NCBI GenBank assembly: GCA_003864495.1
Contig: ML133479.1
Location: 1,051,223-1,115,222 of the forward strand
DNA from: Nemopilema nomurai
Lineage: Eukaryota; Cnidaria; Scyphozoa; Rhizostomeae; Rhizostomatidae
Length of the DNA: 64,000 nt
Direction: 5' to 3'
This document shows positions 53,501 to 64,000 of this stretch, piece by piece (positions within the stretch are counted from its first letter, which is position 1; the number at the start of each line of letters is the position of its first letter). The notes under the pieces are model-generated. The model worked only from the letters and a program-made list of their open reading frames with translations, was not told the origin of the DNA and did no database searches. The position numbers and the translations under genes were made by a program.

Positions 53501-53937
53501 ATGAATAGACTATGTCCATGATCGCCATTAGAAATGGTGCCTGAAAAGGGAAGGGGGTTTCACAGTAACTCAGAACTTTAATCGGGTAAAGTTTTTGAGC
53601 CATTAAAGGCTTATTGCCTAGCTGTAACCGGGAATCTAATTGTGTTTATGTTGAGTATTGGTAAGTGGGGAACGATGTGAAACTGGTGTCCAAGCTGATT
53701 TGTTTTGCTTTTTAGAAGGATCAGAGGTATTTGATACTGGATCCTGTCCCCGAAGACAGGGAGCGAATAATGCGACACCACATCGAAGATTTGCACCACA
53801 AGGGCACACCGCCGCCTCCCACCGCCACAGACCCGTCAGAAAGGTACAAGAAAGACTGGCCAGTCGCATCCAGGGGAAAGTTCCCTGACTCCAGCTATGA
53901 CAGCAAGGACGACTGGTACGCCAAGAGGAAGTTATGA
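41547..53937 (+). CDS. TCERG1: transcription elongation regulator 1 (CA150), WW and FF domains
   Basis: Seventeen coding exons: 41550-41765, 42494-42802, 43485-43729, 44135-44358, 44877-44993, 45381-45635, 45945-46005, 46361-46523, 46834-47042, 47857-48007, 49797-49961, 50744-50965, 51355-51531, 51958-52038, 52507-52607, 52888-52948 and 53716-53937. They total 2979 nt (992 residues) in phase. The N-terminus is rich in Pro, Arg and Met, as in the vertebrate protein. WW domains lie near 112-140 ([19 protein letters not shown]), 297-326 ([19 protein letters not shown]) and 406-437 ([16 protein letters not shown]). Six FF domains fill about 515-950, including [20 protein letters not shown] and [17 protein letters not shown]. 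Family knowledge: a nuclear factor whose WW domains bind splicing factors and whose FF domains bind the phosphorylated RNA polymerase II tail, coupling elongation to splicing. An acceptor 3 bases before the ATG shows a leader intron or an unseen upstream exon. The start of exon 12 is the least certain boundary. Confidence 0.96.
49430..49615. repeat. degenerate TGTCATG repeat in TCERG1 intron 10
   Basis: Loose, diverged repeats of gtcatgtcc, tgtcatg and related steps inside the large intron between the exons encoding FF2 and FF3. The motif is the reverse complement of the CATGA satellite at 17924-18041, so both probably come from one repeat family in opposite orientations. Confidence 0.6.
50285..50480 (+). 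repeat. TTC microsatellite and tRNA-derived SINE-like fragment in TCERG1 intron 11
   Basis: A run of TTC/TTTTTC steps occupies about 50285-50324. It is followed at 50406-50420 by gagttcgagtcccgc, which matches the pol III B-box pattern GTTCGANTC, then by cgggtcgg. No A box could be placed and no cloverleaf fits, so this looks like a tRNA-derived SINE remnant rather than a tRNA gene. Confidence 0.5.
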
Positions 53938-56261
53938 TGACGGCATAGGGGCTCGAGGCTGTTCTTATGTAGCCGGCAGATAGTGTAGGATACCAAGAAC
54001 TCCCAACATGAATGGCAACGGAGAAGCTGGACTTTGCATACGTGGTAGAATGTTTATGGCATGAAGAGAATCAGGCCCACATGCTTTTTACACGTGCCCC
54101 GTATGGTCCAGTAATGCATTCATCTAGCTTGCTGTCAATAAGGGAATTATCAATGAAATGTACCAAATGAACCCATAAGCGTTCCTAGTTCGGTTTTTAG
54201 AATTATTGCATCGACATGCAGTAAGTGTAATTTGAATTGTGTCTGTGTGACGCTACACTGATGCTGCATGGATGCCAATAGATGCAGATCTGCTTGTTAA
54301 GCCACTATATTGAACATTAGGACACAGGCCACCGATATAAATCCAGCAGCTTATTGTTCGTGAGGTCAAGTTCGACCCACAATGAGAGAGATTAGCCTGC
54401 AAAGCAAACCCCATTTTATTTGTAGTTAGAGACAGCTGCTATTTTAATATCTCGTACATGGCTGTTTAATTAACTTAGACCGAGTTTTATCAGTTTCATT
54501 CACATCTAACTGCTGCGGGTGAAGCATTTCCCTGTTTCTTTCTCGATTGATAACTTGCCACTGTTGGCGTGTTTCTCCGACTTGCCAGAAGGCACATACG
54601 ATTCACAAGTAGGTTCGGTTGTTTAGAGATACAAACGCGTTGCTGCGCCGTAGTCTTTTGGTGCGGAGGAGCGCTGCTGGTGCATTAATACAAGCACTTC
54701 TAGGTAGAAATATAAAAGACAATAATGCCGCAATGGCTGCAAGAGACTCTCTTAGGCCCAGTCTGAGCTGCTCACTCCTTTGCAGTAGTTGCGTATTGAG
54801 TAGCTGCATGTTTCAATAGCCAATGAGAAGACATCTCCCTCTTGTTATGACGTAATTTTGGCCAGCCTCGATATAGTGAAGAAGTTACTGATGCTATCAT
54901 AATGAAAATTTCCTCTCAGCTTTCCTTCCTTTATGGGGATCCATTCGTTGGGATTTAGAAGTGAAATCGCCTGGGATGCTTATTGGCTCATCCCGTAAAT
55001 ACTCTCACATTACCGCGAAATTTGTCCGCGAAGAGGATCTTGAACGATTTCTGAAGCCTTCCATAGACAGTGGTTGTGGGTGACTTCGAGATTCGACCTT
55101 CAAGCGTAGGATAAGGATGAAATTAATTAACGGTTTAGCCTTGAAGCTTTGAGGGCATAAGCGGCAATTTGTTATCTGCTGTGTCCCTTGTTTACTAATA
55201 GCTGCGGTTGGGAGTTGGTCTGCTTAATTGAAAGTGCTTGTAGATGGCATGTATGATTCATGAAGACAGACACAAGACTCAATGCTTCAAGGGTCGTGCC
55301 CGCGCTTTCTGATACTGCCGATAAGACGTATTGAATTATTAACTAAACCAGAATAACCAATTCGTATTAGAAATTCTTCATTATGGTACCATTTATTAGG
55401 GCTTTTAATCGCCGCTTGCGCCCGCCCCCCCCCCCCCCTATCTTCGCGACTCCCCACCATATGAATATTTATAATGAACTGAAACAGCAATTTCATAGTT
55501 CTTCATATCGCACTTTTTGTGAGGTCCTGCAGGTAGTTTTCCATCGTATGAACGAATGCTTTTTATCTCAACAAAACGAACATTTCTTTCAGTTGTGGCA
55601 TGAGCTTCTAGCTTCAATTTAGCTGGAGAAAATATAGCCGTTGCGTGTCTACAAACGTTTGCTCCAATTCCTACCCTACCCATCGATTCAGCGATTTTTC
55701 AGGTCATGTTTTTGAAAGTCACATCAGCAATGGTGTTTTATACTTTTTGATGCTTTTGTAAAACCCAGTGATCTGAATCAAGTGTTCTAACTGCTGCAAT
55801 ATGGGACATCAACAGAACATCTTTGTGCAAATAATAGATACGTTAGATAGATGGATGCGATCATAATTCGCTAACTAATTGAAAAATTAAGATGAAATAC
55901 GTATTGGACATTTATGACGAAACAATATGATAAATCAAAAGCGTGCAAAAATTGCTGGAAATATCTTATCAGGGCTTCTTTCCCTGATGAGAAGAGACCT
56001 TCTTTCATATGGTAGGCAAACTCGAAAGACTGGTTGGGCAAATATTTGTGAAATAATTGAGGCCCCGTTCACTCTATACGAGATGTTATCGATGAATGAA
56101 AGCTTGGCCGGGGGTGAACTGAGAAGGAATCATGATGCGCTGCACAGGAGGAGCGTGGTGTGACTCGGCTTCGTATTGCATTCACAAGGTCAAGCACATG
56201 CTCAGAAGTTTAGGATTTGTGTTTCTAGAAAATGTTGTAATTTGTACTGTTTTAACGGAAT
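53938..56261. other. TCERG1 3' side and PGC-1 upstream region
   Basis: Begins with the TCERG1 3' untranslated region; I saw no clear AATAAA in the first few hundred bases. Short open frames at 54603-54819 overlap on both strands and are not supported. A run of C lies at about 55424-55438. Positions 55927-56163 hold an open frame of 78 codons with no recognisable domain. The promoter and 5' leader of the next gene must lie in the right part. Confidence 0.45.
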
Positions 56262-59200
56262 ATGATGAGCAAAATAGAAACAAATGCTGGAAGCAATTCT
56301 TTTGACTGTGCTGATTCAGAGGACATACTGAAATCACTTCGAAAAGTCAATGAAGATGATACGCTAAGTCGAGTTTTGTGTTCAGAGTCGGTTACACGTG
56401 TTCTTGAGGGAGATGATGATTCAGGATTCTCAGGCTCGCCGATAGACAGCATGGTGAAGTTTAGTGAAGAGGTATTTATCTCTTTTAGTTCTAAGGTGCA
56501 CATGCGTTTACGATTGCTTGTTGTCCAAGCGTTTCGTTTCACGAGAGATGATTGTTTCTTAGCAATGCTGACGAGGGTCGAAGTACAAGCTTTGGGCCTA
56601 ACAATATCGTACCTGTATTCATTCATATTTCGCTCCCAGTTCTGATAGATCATTAAAACCCAGCATTTACATACCAGGCAAATAAGCTTCGCGTGGAAGT
56701 GATTTGAGATGATGAAACTTCTATTAGTTGTAGTTTTCCACGCGTAAAGCAAAATGGCGCACCCGATCTCTCCCAAAGGTTTGGCGATTGCGTGGTCGGG
56801 TAGGCGTTCCATGCAAAACCTGTTTCCTCGTGGCCCGTGAGCTTTACAAAGTAAAACTTCATTCGTAATCCATTGAGGCAATTTGAAAAAGAAATTGTTA
56901 TGAAATCTCTTTACTGACTTGCAAAGTTTGATTTGTTGGCGGAAATGGGCAACCTCTCTGCGTGAGTCTGCCATGTTTGTTACATACAGGATCTCGATGC
57001 TTGGTTTGTTGAAACCTGTACGTATAGAGAAAAGTATGCTCGTTCAGTTTTGAAACCTTGCGAAAAAACCATATCTAACCTATCAAGGAGTCCTATTCAG
57101 GAAGTTATTGAGATGAATCACAGTGTATACCATGATTTTTAAAATCACTGCTCCCCGTCAATCAATGCTTTTAATTTCCTAAATAGCACACCAGAGAGTA
57201 TTTATGTTTCTGATCAAATGTTTAATTTTCTATTTTGGTCTTGAAACCCAAAGTGACTGCATCTTTAAATACTATATTTTGAAATATTTTTACGATACCT
57301 TCATCGAGGGTAACATACATCAAGGGCTAGAAATCAACTCTAGTTTATTTTAAGTTAGTTAACTTTTGCAAATTATCCAACTTGTTGCCCAAGGAAATTC
57401 AATCATCCACCCTTCCCTAGTTTTATCCCATCTTCATTGCATTTAGGTTACATTGTGTGCTACATCCCATGTCGACGCAACAATGGCAGAGTGTATATCA
57501 GATGGTAATAGTAAAATGATTATTTTGGTTTTCTGTTTTACCCTTGGTGTTAAACTATTGATATTCATTGTTTTACCATTGATGAAAAATATTACAAGCA
57601 ATCAATACCCAGCATGATAACTTTCAGGACCAGAATTGGATTGTCATTTTTTATTAAGTATATATATATGCTTAATTATTAAGTTTGATACTGCTCCTCA
57701 TCATGCTGTACCATTGTATGCTTATTTCCTGTGTTCATTTGTATTCACAAAATCCTATTTTTTATTTTCAATGTTATTCGTTTAATATTTTGTTGGTGCA
57801 TCCTTTTTATGTATATGTCTAGAAAGTTGAGTTTATATGGATTTTTCTACAATTCTGTAGGCATTGAAGCAAATGACATTGGTAGTTTATTGGAGCAGTT
57901 TCTGGAATATGAAAAAGGTATAAATGAAAATTAGATTTACAAATGACAAATGTCATGTTATGCATATAATTTCTGGTAGAGTTTGAATGGTTAAATGCCA
58001 ATAGAAGGCTGAATACATGAACCACAACCTAGACAAACTTTTCTTCTCCATCAAAAAGTTTTTTCCCAGTTTTAAGGAGATCTTCAACAGCAATATGTTT
58101 TCAACAGTAAAGTCTGTTGCTATAAACTTTTCACATCAAGCTGTCTCCATAGCTTTTGTATTTAGATTCTTATTTCTAATTTCTTCTCAACATAGTAAGT
58201 TGTTACAGTTGCCTTACTGCCCTAGAACGCTTTGTTCATGTGCCATTATGCCCTTTTGAATCTATTTTTTCGATATGTGCTGTTAAAAGGGTATTTACAA
58301 CATTGCAAATTGAATGTGTATTATTATGTATATAAATAAGAATGGATGAAAACATTGCTTGGATACATTTTGTGGTAAGACACTGAGCTGAATAAGTATG
58401 AAATGCTGTATGTCATCATTGATACTAAGCTTACAGTGTAAGATCAAAATTTATAAAATTGAACACTGGTAGTGTAGGACAGGGTGTGATTTTGATAACA
58501 GACTTTTAATTACTCAATTTTTCAGCCATCAGTCCTGCAATGAGCCCAGCATTAGTATCCTTTCCAACACCAATCCACTCACCTGGGTAAGATGATATCA
58601 TTTTTATGGTATATGAATTTTGATTCTGTGCAAACAGTTAAAAAGCATAGCAGAGATTCAGAGATATTTTCCTTTCTAGGAACCCAAGACAAAGTGCTAA
58701 AATTCTTTTATGTAGTACTTAGTGCAATAGTTCTACTAAGCGTACGCATAGAACTATATATAAACATATATCCATATATAGGATAGTTGTCCTCAAACCT
58801 GGAAAAATTGGAGGAGATTAGAAGTGAATATGCATGTTTTATGTAGAGATATTTTATAATAAAAATATGCAATCCTGTAGTTTCTTGTCAAATGGTTATA
58901 ACTCCTCTAGATCTTGTCTGGTTTTCACCTAAGTTTTTCCTTAATTGAATTGTTTTGCCATTTATTTTAGGGAAGAAATCAAGCCAAGTATAAATAGAGA
59001 TCTGAAGATGAAAGACCCTGTAAAGAAACTCGCAGGTAAGCATGCCTGCAAGTAAATGCCAAGTTAAAGTTCAAAATCTAGTCCTTCTTTTCACTAACAG
59101 GTTCTGAAAGCTCCAAACTGATATAATTGATAACAAGTTCATTGGACTGTCACAGGGTATTTCAGTTATCTGGTTTGTTATGCTTAATATGCAAGCCCCA

Positions 59201-62200
59201 TTCAAAGTGCTCCCTGGTAATTGCACATTGGAAATTATTTTGTTTTTTTTCTTTCATCAGCACAAACAGAAACACCACCCCAGAGTCCTGTTGAAAAGCC
59301 AGCAATCTTGCAAGAGATGGAAGTAGAAATCTTCGGATGTGACCTTGTTGTTGATAGTCACATCACCATAACGACAACATCCACAGACGAGGATGTTCTG
59401 GATATTAAGGTGGATGACGATTTCAAGGAAACGACAGAGTGCTTAGACGCTGTAGTCTGCGAAGGCGCTAAGGACCAGGAATGTTTTGTTGTCAACAAAG
59501 ACAGCGTTGTTGTTGTTGAAAATACAGATGTTGAAGTAAGGGTCAAGGATTTGCAAGACGACGTAAAGGATGAAACAGATGAGGGGAAGGAAAACAGCCC
59601 CCAGAGAAAGATGAAATCAGTTATTGGACAATGTTATAGAATTCCCAAGATTCCGAAGGATTCTAAATTCAGATCACGATCTCGGTCTCCTTTAAGTGGA
59701 CACGTGAATAGATCACGTGGTAGTTCGAGGTCTCGTAGATGTAGCTCAAGTTCTGACGAAGAGTACGACAGGAAAGATAGGTATGAAAAACATAAATCGG
59801 AAAGACGAACGCCAATGCGAAAGGAGGATAGGAGAAAGCGGAGGAAATATAGCAGTTGTAGCGATGACGAATATGACTATTATAGGTATTCGAAACGGGA
59901 GAATGGAAGGGGCCACAGCCCTAGAAGGGTGCATAATGAACACGACTATAATATGCCGAGAAGGCTACACAAGGACTATATCCGAAGTACATCTCTTCGC
60001 GATCGCGACGAAAGAGGTAGCTCCTGTAATAAGCGTCATCGTAGGCCCGATCGCCATGACGAAGAAGTTGCTGAAGATGTGCATGAGAGGCTGGCCTCCC
60101 TTGCAGCTCCTGTTCCTTACGATATAGAGCAAGAAAGAAAAATCGGATTTTTGGTTCATGAACGTCGATCAAGCGGGGTAAGTCGATGAACATTTGAACC
60201 CAGGTACTTTTGGGTACTTTTGGCCATTAACAGTATTATGTGTCGTTCGAGTCGGTTCTGTTGAATGTTTGAAGTTCGGCGAAATTCTTGTTGAAAGGAC
60301 GGTTCGCTCCTGTGAGATGTTTAAGCAGGAAAGCTGCACGTTTCTGCGGTATCTTGCAAATATCCCTTTGTCCAAAAAGAGCATCTGCCTCGGTAGCTAT
60401 TGCGTATTGTGGTTGGGTCAGCACTTTGGCCAGTGAGATAATCGGCTGCGAACAAATGTCAGGATCGCATCTAGATGACGTCAGTGCTCCAAGAACCATC
60501 TGTAGACCTTCCCATAGTATTGCACAAGAAGCTGTTGGCTTTGAATGTCAGTAGAAGTTAACAGCTATTTCACAAACGTAACATACATAGCCAGTATTGA
60601 TTTAGAACTATAATCTAGAGTTGTGAATCTAGATTCGAATTAAGTGAATTAGGCTCGATACAGTAGTTGGTTACAAAAGAACCCTTGGCCTGCGGAGAAC
60701 GACTGAGTTTTGTGGCAGCCAGCTCTTTTGAAAACCGATAGATTGGCTGATTATTTGAAGATTATTGTCTTGCACCAAGTTGAGTACGTCCTGCATTTAA
60801 AGCCTCCTCGCTATCAATGATTCTTTGTGCGCCGTAAATCGTTTTAGACTGTCCGAAAATGCACTGTGGGACATCTGCACAGCGCAAACTAGGATTGTTA
60901 GCAATGAGTCTTTAAAGTTTTCGATGGCTTTCCTATTTAAGCAGATTGAATTGTTTTGGTTTATTCCAGCGCGAGCGACGGAATGTCTACGCAGGCGGAA
61001 TCAAGGAAAATATGACGAAGAGCGACCTCATTCGGAGGTTCGAAGTCTTTGGTCCGATCGAAAAAGTGACTTTGCATTTCAGGGAGGAAGGGTAAGTGGG
61101 TTTGATAACTTCGATGGGGGCGGGGTGTTTGTGGAAGGGAAAACTCACAGAAACAAAAGCGCGAAGTATAATCCCCATAACCCAGGCTGGTTGACATTTT
61201 TTTTTCCTAGGCCATTGTGTCATGGGTTGGGCCAACCTGTTTTTCTAGATCCCAAAGACCGATAATGTTTCTAATGCTTCGTTTAAGAATTCTCTGATTA
61301 ACATTTCAAATGTGAAAACGTAGCTCTTTGGTTGCACCAGTTTAATAATGTAATTGAGTGTCTAATGCTTAAAATGGTTATCAGTTTATGGTCCGACTTT
61401 CTTTCAAGGGACAACTACGCTTTCATCGTCTTTGAAGATTCCAGAGATGCAGTTCGAGCTGTTGAAGGTAACTAAAGTTCGCGAATAGACACATCGAGAT
61501 TTTACTGACTTTCAGAATAGACACTTGGGTTTGCTGACATCAGATATAAAGCCCGATTTCGGTGGTAGATAGTGTGGAAGCCTTTTTTGCCACCTGTTTC
61601 CTGTAAAATTTATGCGCTTGTTTTGTAGATAGTGGTATGTCTGAGATTAGGGTTACATTTTGGGATAACTGGGTTGAAAAGTAAAAACGTCCCAAACCAA
61701 GGCATCTGCTCATAAGTGGTGTGTGCTCCAGTAAGCCATGGACGAGTTTTTGACGACTTTGATAAACTGCTTCAATTTGCTGCGAATAAGTTTTATTGTA
61801 CTAGAATTTGCTTCATTTGTCAATGATTGTTCTTCTTTCAGAAGGCAACAACGACCCCAACTATGTCACCCTCGACTTGTGTTTTGGTGGCCGGCGAAAA
61901 TTCGTTGGTGGCAGCTACGTTGATTTCGGTGAGCCTCGGAACATCCATCTCATTTGCAGTCTTCACCCTTAGGCCGTTCATGCTGCATGCATCTCTTTTT
62001 GGACTTTCTCTCCATTTGTTCTTTGCCTTATTCACAATTGAAGCAGCAGTTGCACAAGGAAGGAAATCTAGTTATTATTTATTATTCAGTTAATTATTCC
62101 ACAACCCTGCGCTCATTCTTGTCATGCTTCTGACAATCATTGCCTCTTTGCAGATGCTAATATCAGCTACCTTGAAGAAAACGACCTGACGTGCACGAGG

Positions 62201-62275
62201 CCAGCCTCGCCTTCATCTGACAATGAATTTGACGCGCTGCTTGAAATGGCTAAAAGGCAACAATCAGTCAAGTGA
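56262..62275 (+). CDS. PGC-1/Spargel-type transcriptional coactivator
   Basis: Ten exons: 56262-56471, 57447-57504, 57861-57917, 58526-58586, 58971-59035, 59261-60177, 60970-61091, 61409-61467, 61842-61928 and 62154-62275. They total 1758 nt (585 residues), all in phase. The N-terminus is acidic (DDDSGFSGSP); IGSLLEQFLEYEKA follows near residue 95. Exon 6 encodes a long acidic stretch, then an Arg/Ser-rich region (KFRSRSRSPLSGH) and EHDY at 59938-59949, which matches the (D/E)HxY HCF-binding motif of PGC-1 proteins. An RRM runs from about 461 (RNVYAGGI as RNP2, DNYAFIVFED as RNP1), followed by the family's LDLCFGGRRKFVGGSYVDFD and a C-terminal NEFDALLEMAKRQ, matching vertebrate FDSLL. Family role: coactivator for mitochondrial and energy-metabolism genes. 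A canonical LxxLL motif was not seen; FDALL is the nearest. A TAA lies in frame before the first ATG. A second possible start is the ATG at 57483 (residue 83). Confidence 0.9.
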
Positions 62276-63474
62276 TGTTGGGGCCTATTGACCCTCGCTG
62301 AATACGTGCAAGTTTTGTACCTGTAGAAAGAAATGTTGCTTTTACCTATTCGAACCGCCAGAGTGATTCGGCTGTGGATTCTATTGAACTTCTAGGTTAT
62401 TTGAATTATTTGCAAGCGAGAGTTTCTTGTCTCGTTGGCGATTCCGTTGCCACATTTCACAGCTAACAAATGCATTCGATCGATATAATGTCTTTTCTGC
62501 CACCGTCTTAGGCACATTGTGATCTTTCATGTTTGTGCAGTCTTTTGCATTTGATGCGCTTTTCATAATCAATTTTTGTATAGAGACAACAAATGAATGT
62601 TACATTAGACTAATTTTGGCATTGGGTTTTATGACAAAGACGCCAACAAGTTGCAGCATTTAGCTATTTCATCTCCACATTTCGCCAATGTGAATTTTTT
62701 AATATGATAATTTTTCTTTTACCGAGATGTCTTTTGTTTAATCAGTAAATTTCTAAATCCCCACAGTTTATGATTTAATTTTGCCATAATTGTAAATTTA
62801 TTTATCCATTTTGATTAGGGCGCGAGAGTCTTGAATCTTTACTATGAAACTCCCATTACGTTGTTGTGTCTGTATTGAAGATTTCGCAAATCACTCTTTT
62901 TCATCCGTCACTGTTTTTGTCTCCTGATTCCTCCATCTCGATACGAGGCTACGGCCTGTGTTCGCTTGTTTAGAAATTGGGAGCATGGGCCTCGTTAGCT
63001 CATTTCGAGGAAAGGGAGTTTCCAGGGGGTAAGTTGATGGAGCAGGGATAGTGATCTGAATGAGAATGTCCCAGCGATTTCTGGAGATGGTTGTACCCCC
63101 TGAAGCCGGTAATGCCCCATGAATTGAACAATCTCAATAGTCATCGAATTTTTTATGGGCAACGCGTTAGGCCATGTTCTGGCAGTCTTAAGATAGATTT
63201 CCTTTCTATTTGATTGCAAGACGACCAGGATTCTTTCCCCGTTGCAAGTATTTGTAAATAAACATTTTGTAGTTTAGCCTAGCATCATTCGGCAAAATAA
63301 TTCGTTAGAAGTTTTGTTTGATATGAATATCAATTCTGGTTTATGTTCGTAGAGCTTTGAACCTCTCTCTGCCCGATAAAACCAAGCCCCAAAGCACGGC
63401 TGCGAGGGACTTAGCCCTCCTGACGAAATACAAGCACCCGCAAAAGAATGAAGCAGATTAGATTCGACACAGTA
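62276..63474. other. 3' untranslated region of the PGC-1 gene and flank
   Basis: AT-rich sequence without supported coding. Open frames on the minus strand at 62381-62572 and 62995-63219 have no domain. It contains the candidate polyadenylation signal at 63257. Confidence 0.5.
63257..63262 (+). terminator. candidate polyadenylation signal of the PGC-1 gene
   Basis: AATAAA within ttgtaaataaacattttgt, followed by T-rich sequence, about 980 bases after the PGC-1 stop codon and before the MITE. It is the only clear AATAAA I noticed on the plus strand between the stop and the MITE. Confidence 0.45.
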
Positions 63475-63862
63475 CACGCTTTTTTTTATAAGGAACCTAC
63501 CACAAGGCCTAGTTCCAAAAGTTCCTTATTCGTAGACCTCAAGTCATCGTATTTTAGTACCAAAAGTTCCTTAATTTTCACTGCACACCAATAAGCCTTA
63601 ACACCTAATAGAGAGAGGGGCGAGACAGCATATGCGGAAACTACTCGATAAAGCACTTGACACACGAATAGCAAACAATCTATGCGATTATTGACTGCAA
63701 ATGAATGGAACGGGCTTTTCGCTCTTGATGCTTGCAGTTATAAAAAATTTTCTAATCGAAAAGTTCCTTAGGGATTTTGTTTTTAGTAGTATAAGTTCTT
63801 TATATATTTCGGCCTTCTACATGTAGGTTCCTTATAAAGTGGTTCCTTATAAAAAAAGCGTG
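63475..63862. mobile_element. full-length MITE copy, inverted relative to the 35.5-kb copy
   Basis: A 388-bp element flanked by TA (63473-63474 and 63863-63864). It starts cacgctttttttttataagg and ends ccttataaaaaaagcgtg. Read on the minus strand it follows the 35532-35905 copy almost base for base, with a short extra segment near 63770 (ttttgtttttagtagta). It contains no coding sequence. TA target and inverted ends fit a Tc1/mariner-type MITE. Confidence 0.93.
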
Positions 63863-64000
63863 TATATCAAATGCCAGTTGCCAGTAGTTTACCCCGTGAC
63901 AACGCCGTGTCTCATGATATTTGAAACTTAACAAGTGCCGCTGAGAAGAGGATAGGCCGACGCCCACCAAGTTTGATTGGCACGGTGAAATATATGAAAG
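63863..64000. other. no feature seen
   Basis: A short unique-looking stretch after the MITE, to the end of the window. Confidence 0.5.

Noticed and set aside
56252..56974. 240-codon minus-strand open frame
   Set aside because: The opposite strand carries an acidic exon that splices in phase into the PGC-1 homologue; the minus frame shows no domain and no splice context.
60194..60554. Open frames on both strands in the PGC-1 intron 6
   Set aside because: They lie wholly between two exons that join in phase; no domain is visible on either strand.
60825..61265. Plus-strand frame of 146 codons
   Set aside because: It overlaps the RRM exon 60970-61091 in a different frame from the one that continues PGC-1, and reads through the intron.

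Overview
This is a window of invertebrate animal nuclear DNA. All confident genes are split by short, canonical GT-AG introns, intergenic DNA is AT-rich, and decayed transposons and minisatellites are frequent. Three tandem ShK domains fused to a secreted trypsin-fold protease, together with a single-copy-looking PGC-1 type coactivator and TCERG1, suggest a cnidarian, most likely an anthozoan. That assignment is inference from gene content, not from a marker gene.

Four genes could be rebuilt exon by exon, and in each the summed exon lengths are a multiple of three. (1) Minus strand, 17707 to 13167: a 427-residue secreted protease with signal peptide, three ShK domains and an S1 protease domain. 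(2) Plus strand, 32644 to 38680: a 678-residue secreted protein of no family I recognise, with a small His-rich C-terminal module. (3) Plus strand, 41550 to 53937: TCERG1 (CA150), 992 residues, with three WW and six FF domains in 17 coding exons. (4) Plus strand, 56262 to 62275: a PGC-1/Spargel family coactivator, 585 residues, with an RS-rich region, an HCF-binding-type motif, an RRM and an F-x-x-L-L C-terminus. Genes 3 and 4 lie head to tail and both act where transcription meets RNA processing.

The left 13 kb holds no complete gene. There is a possible signal-peptide first exon at 4354-4285 and a possible membrane-protein exon running off the left edge, both on the minus strand. There is also a 1-kb minisatellite with a 32-bp unit (9621-10665). 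The region 17.9-32.6 kb is a transposon and repeat zone: a CATGA-type satellite interrupted by a 0.7-kb element with hAT-like ends, a second minisatellite with 27-29-bp units, several copies of a TA-flanked MITE family, a second Tc1-like MITE, and a decayed LINE with recognisable endonuclease and reverse transcriptase (about 30470 to 27125, minus strand). Further MITE copies sit inside an intron of gene 2 and just beyond gene 4, in opposite orientations.

The most interesting items are the unrecognised secreted gene, the MITE family defined here from its own copies, the odd activation site of the protease, the features of the PGC-1 homologue, and 3' splice-acceptor-like sequences sitting 0-9 bases before the start codon in three of the four genes.
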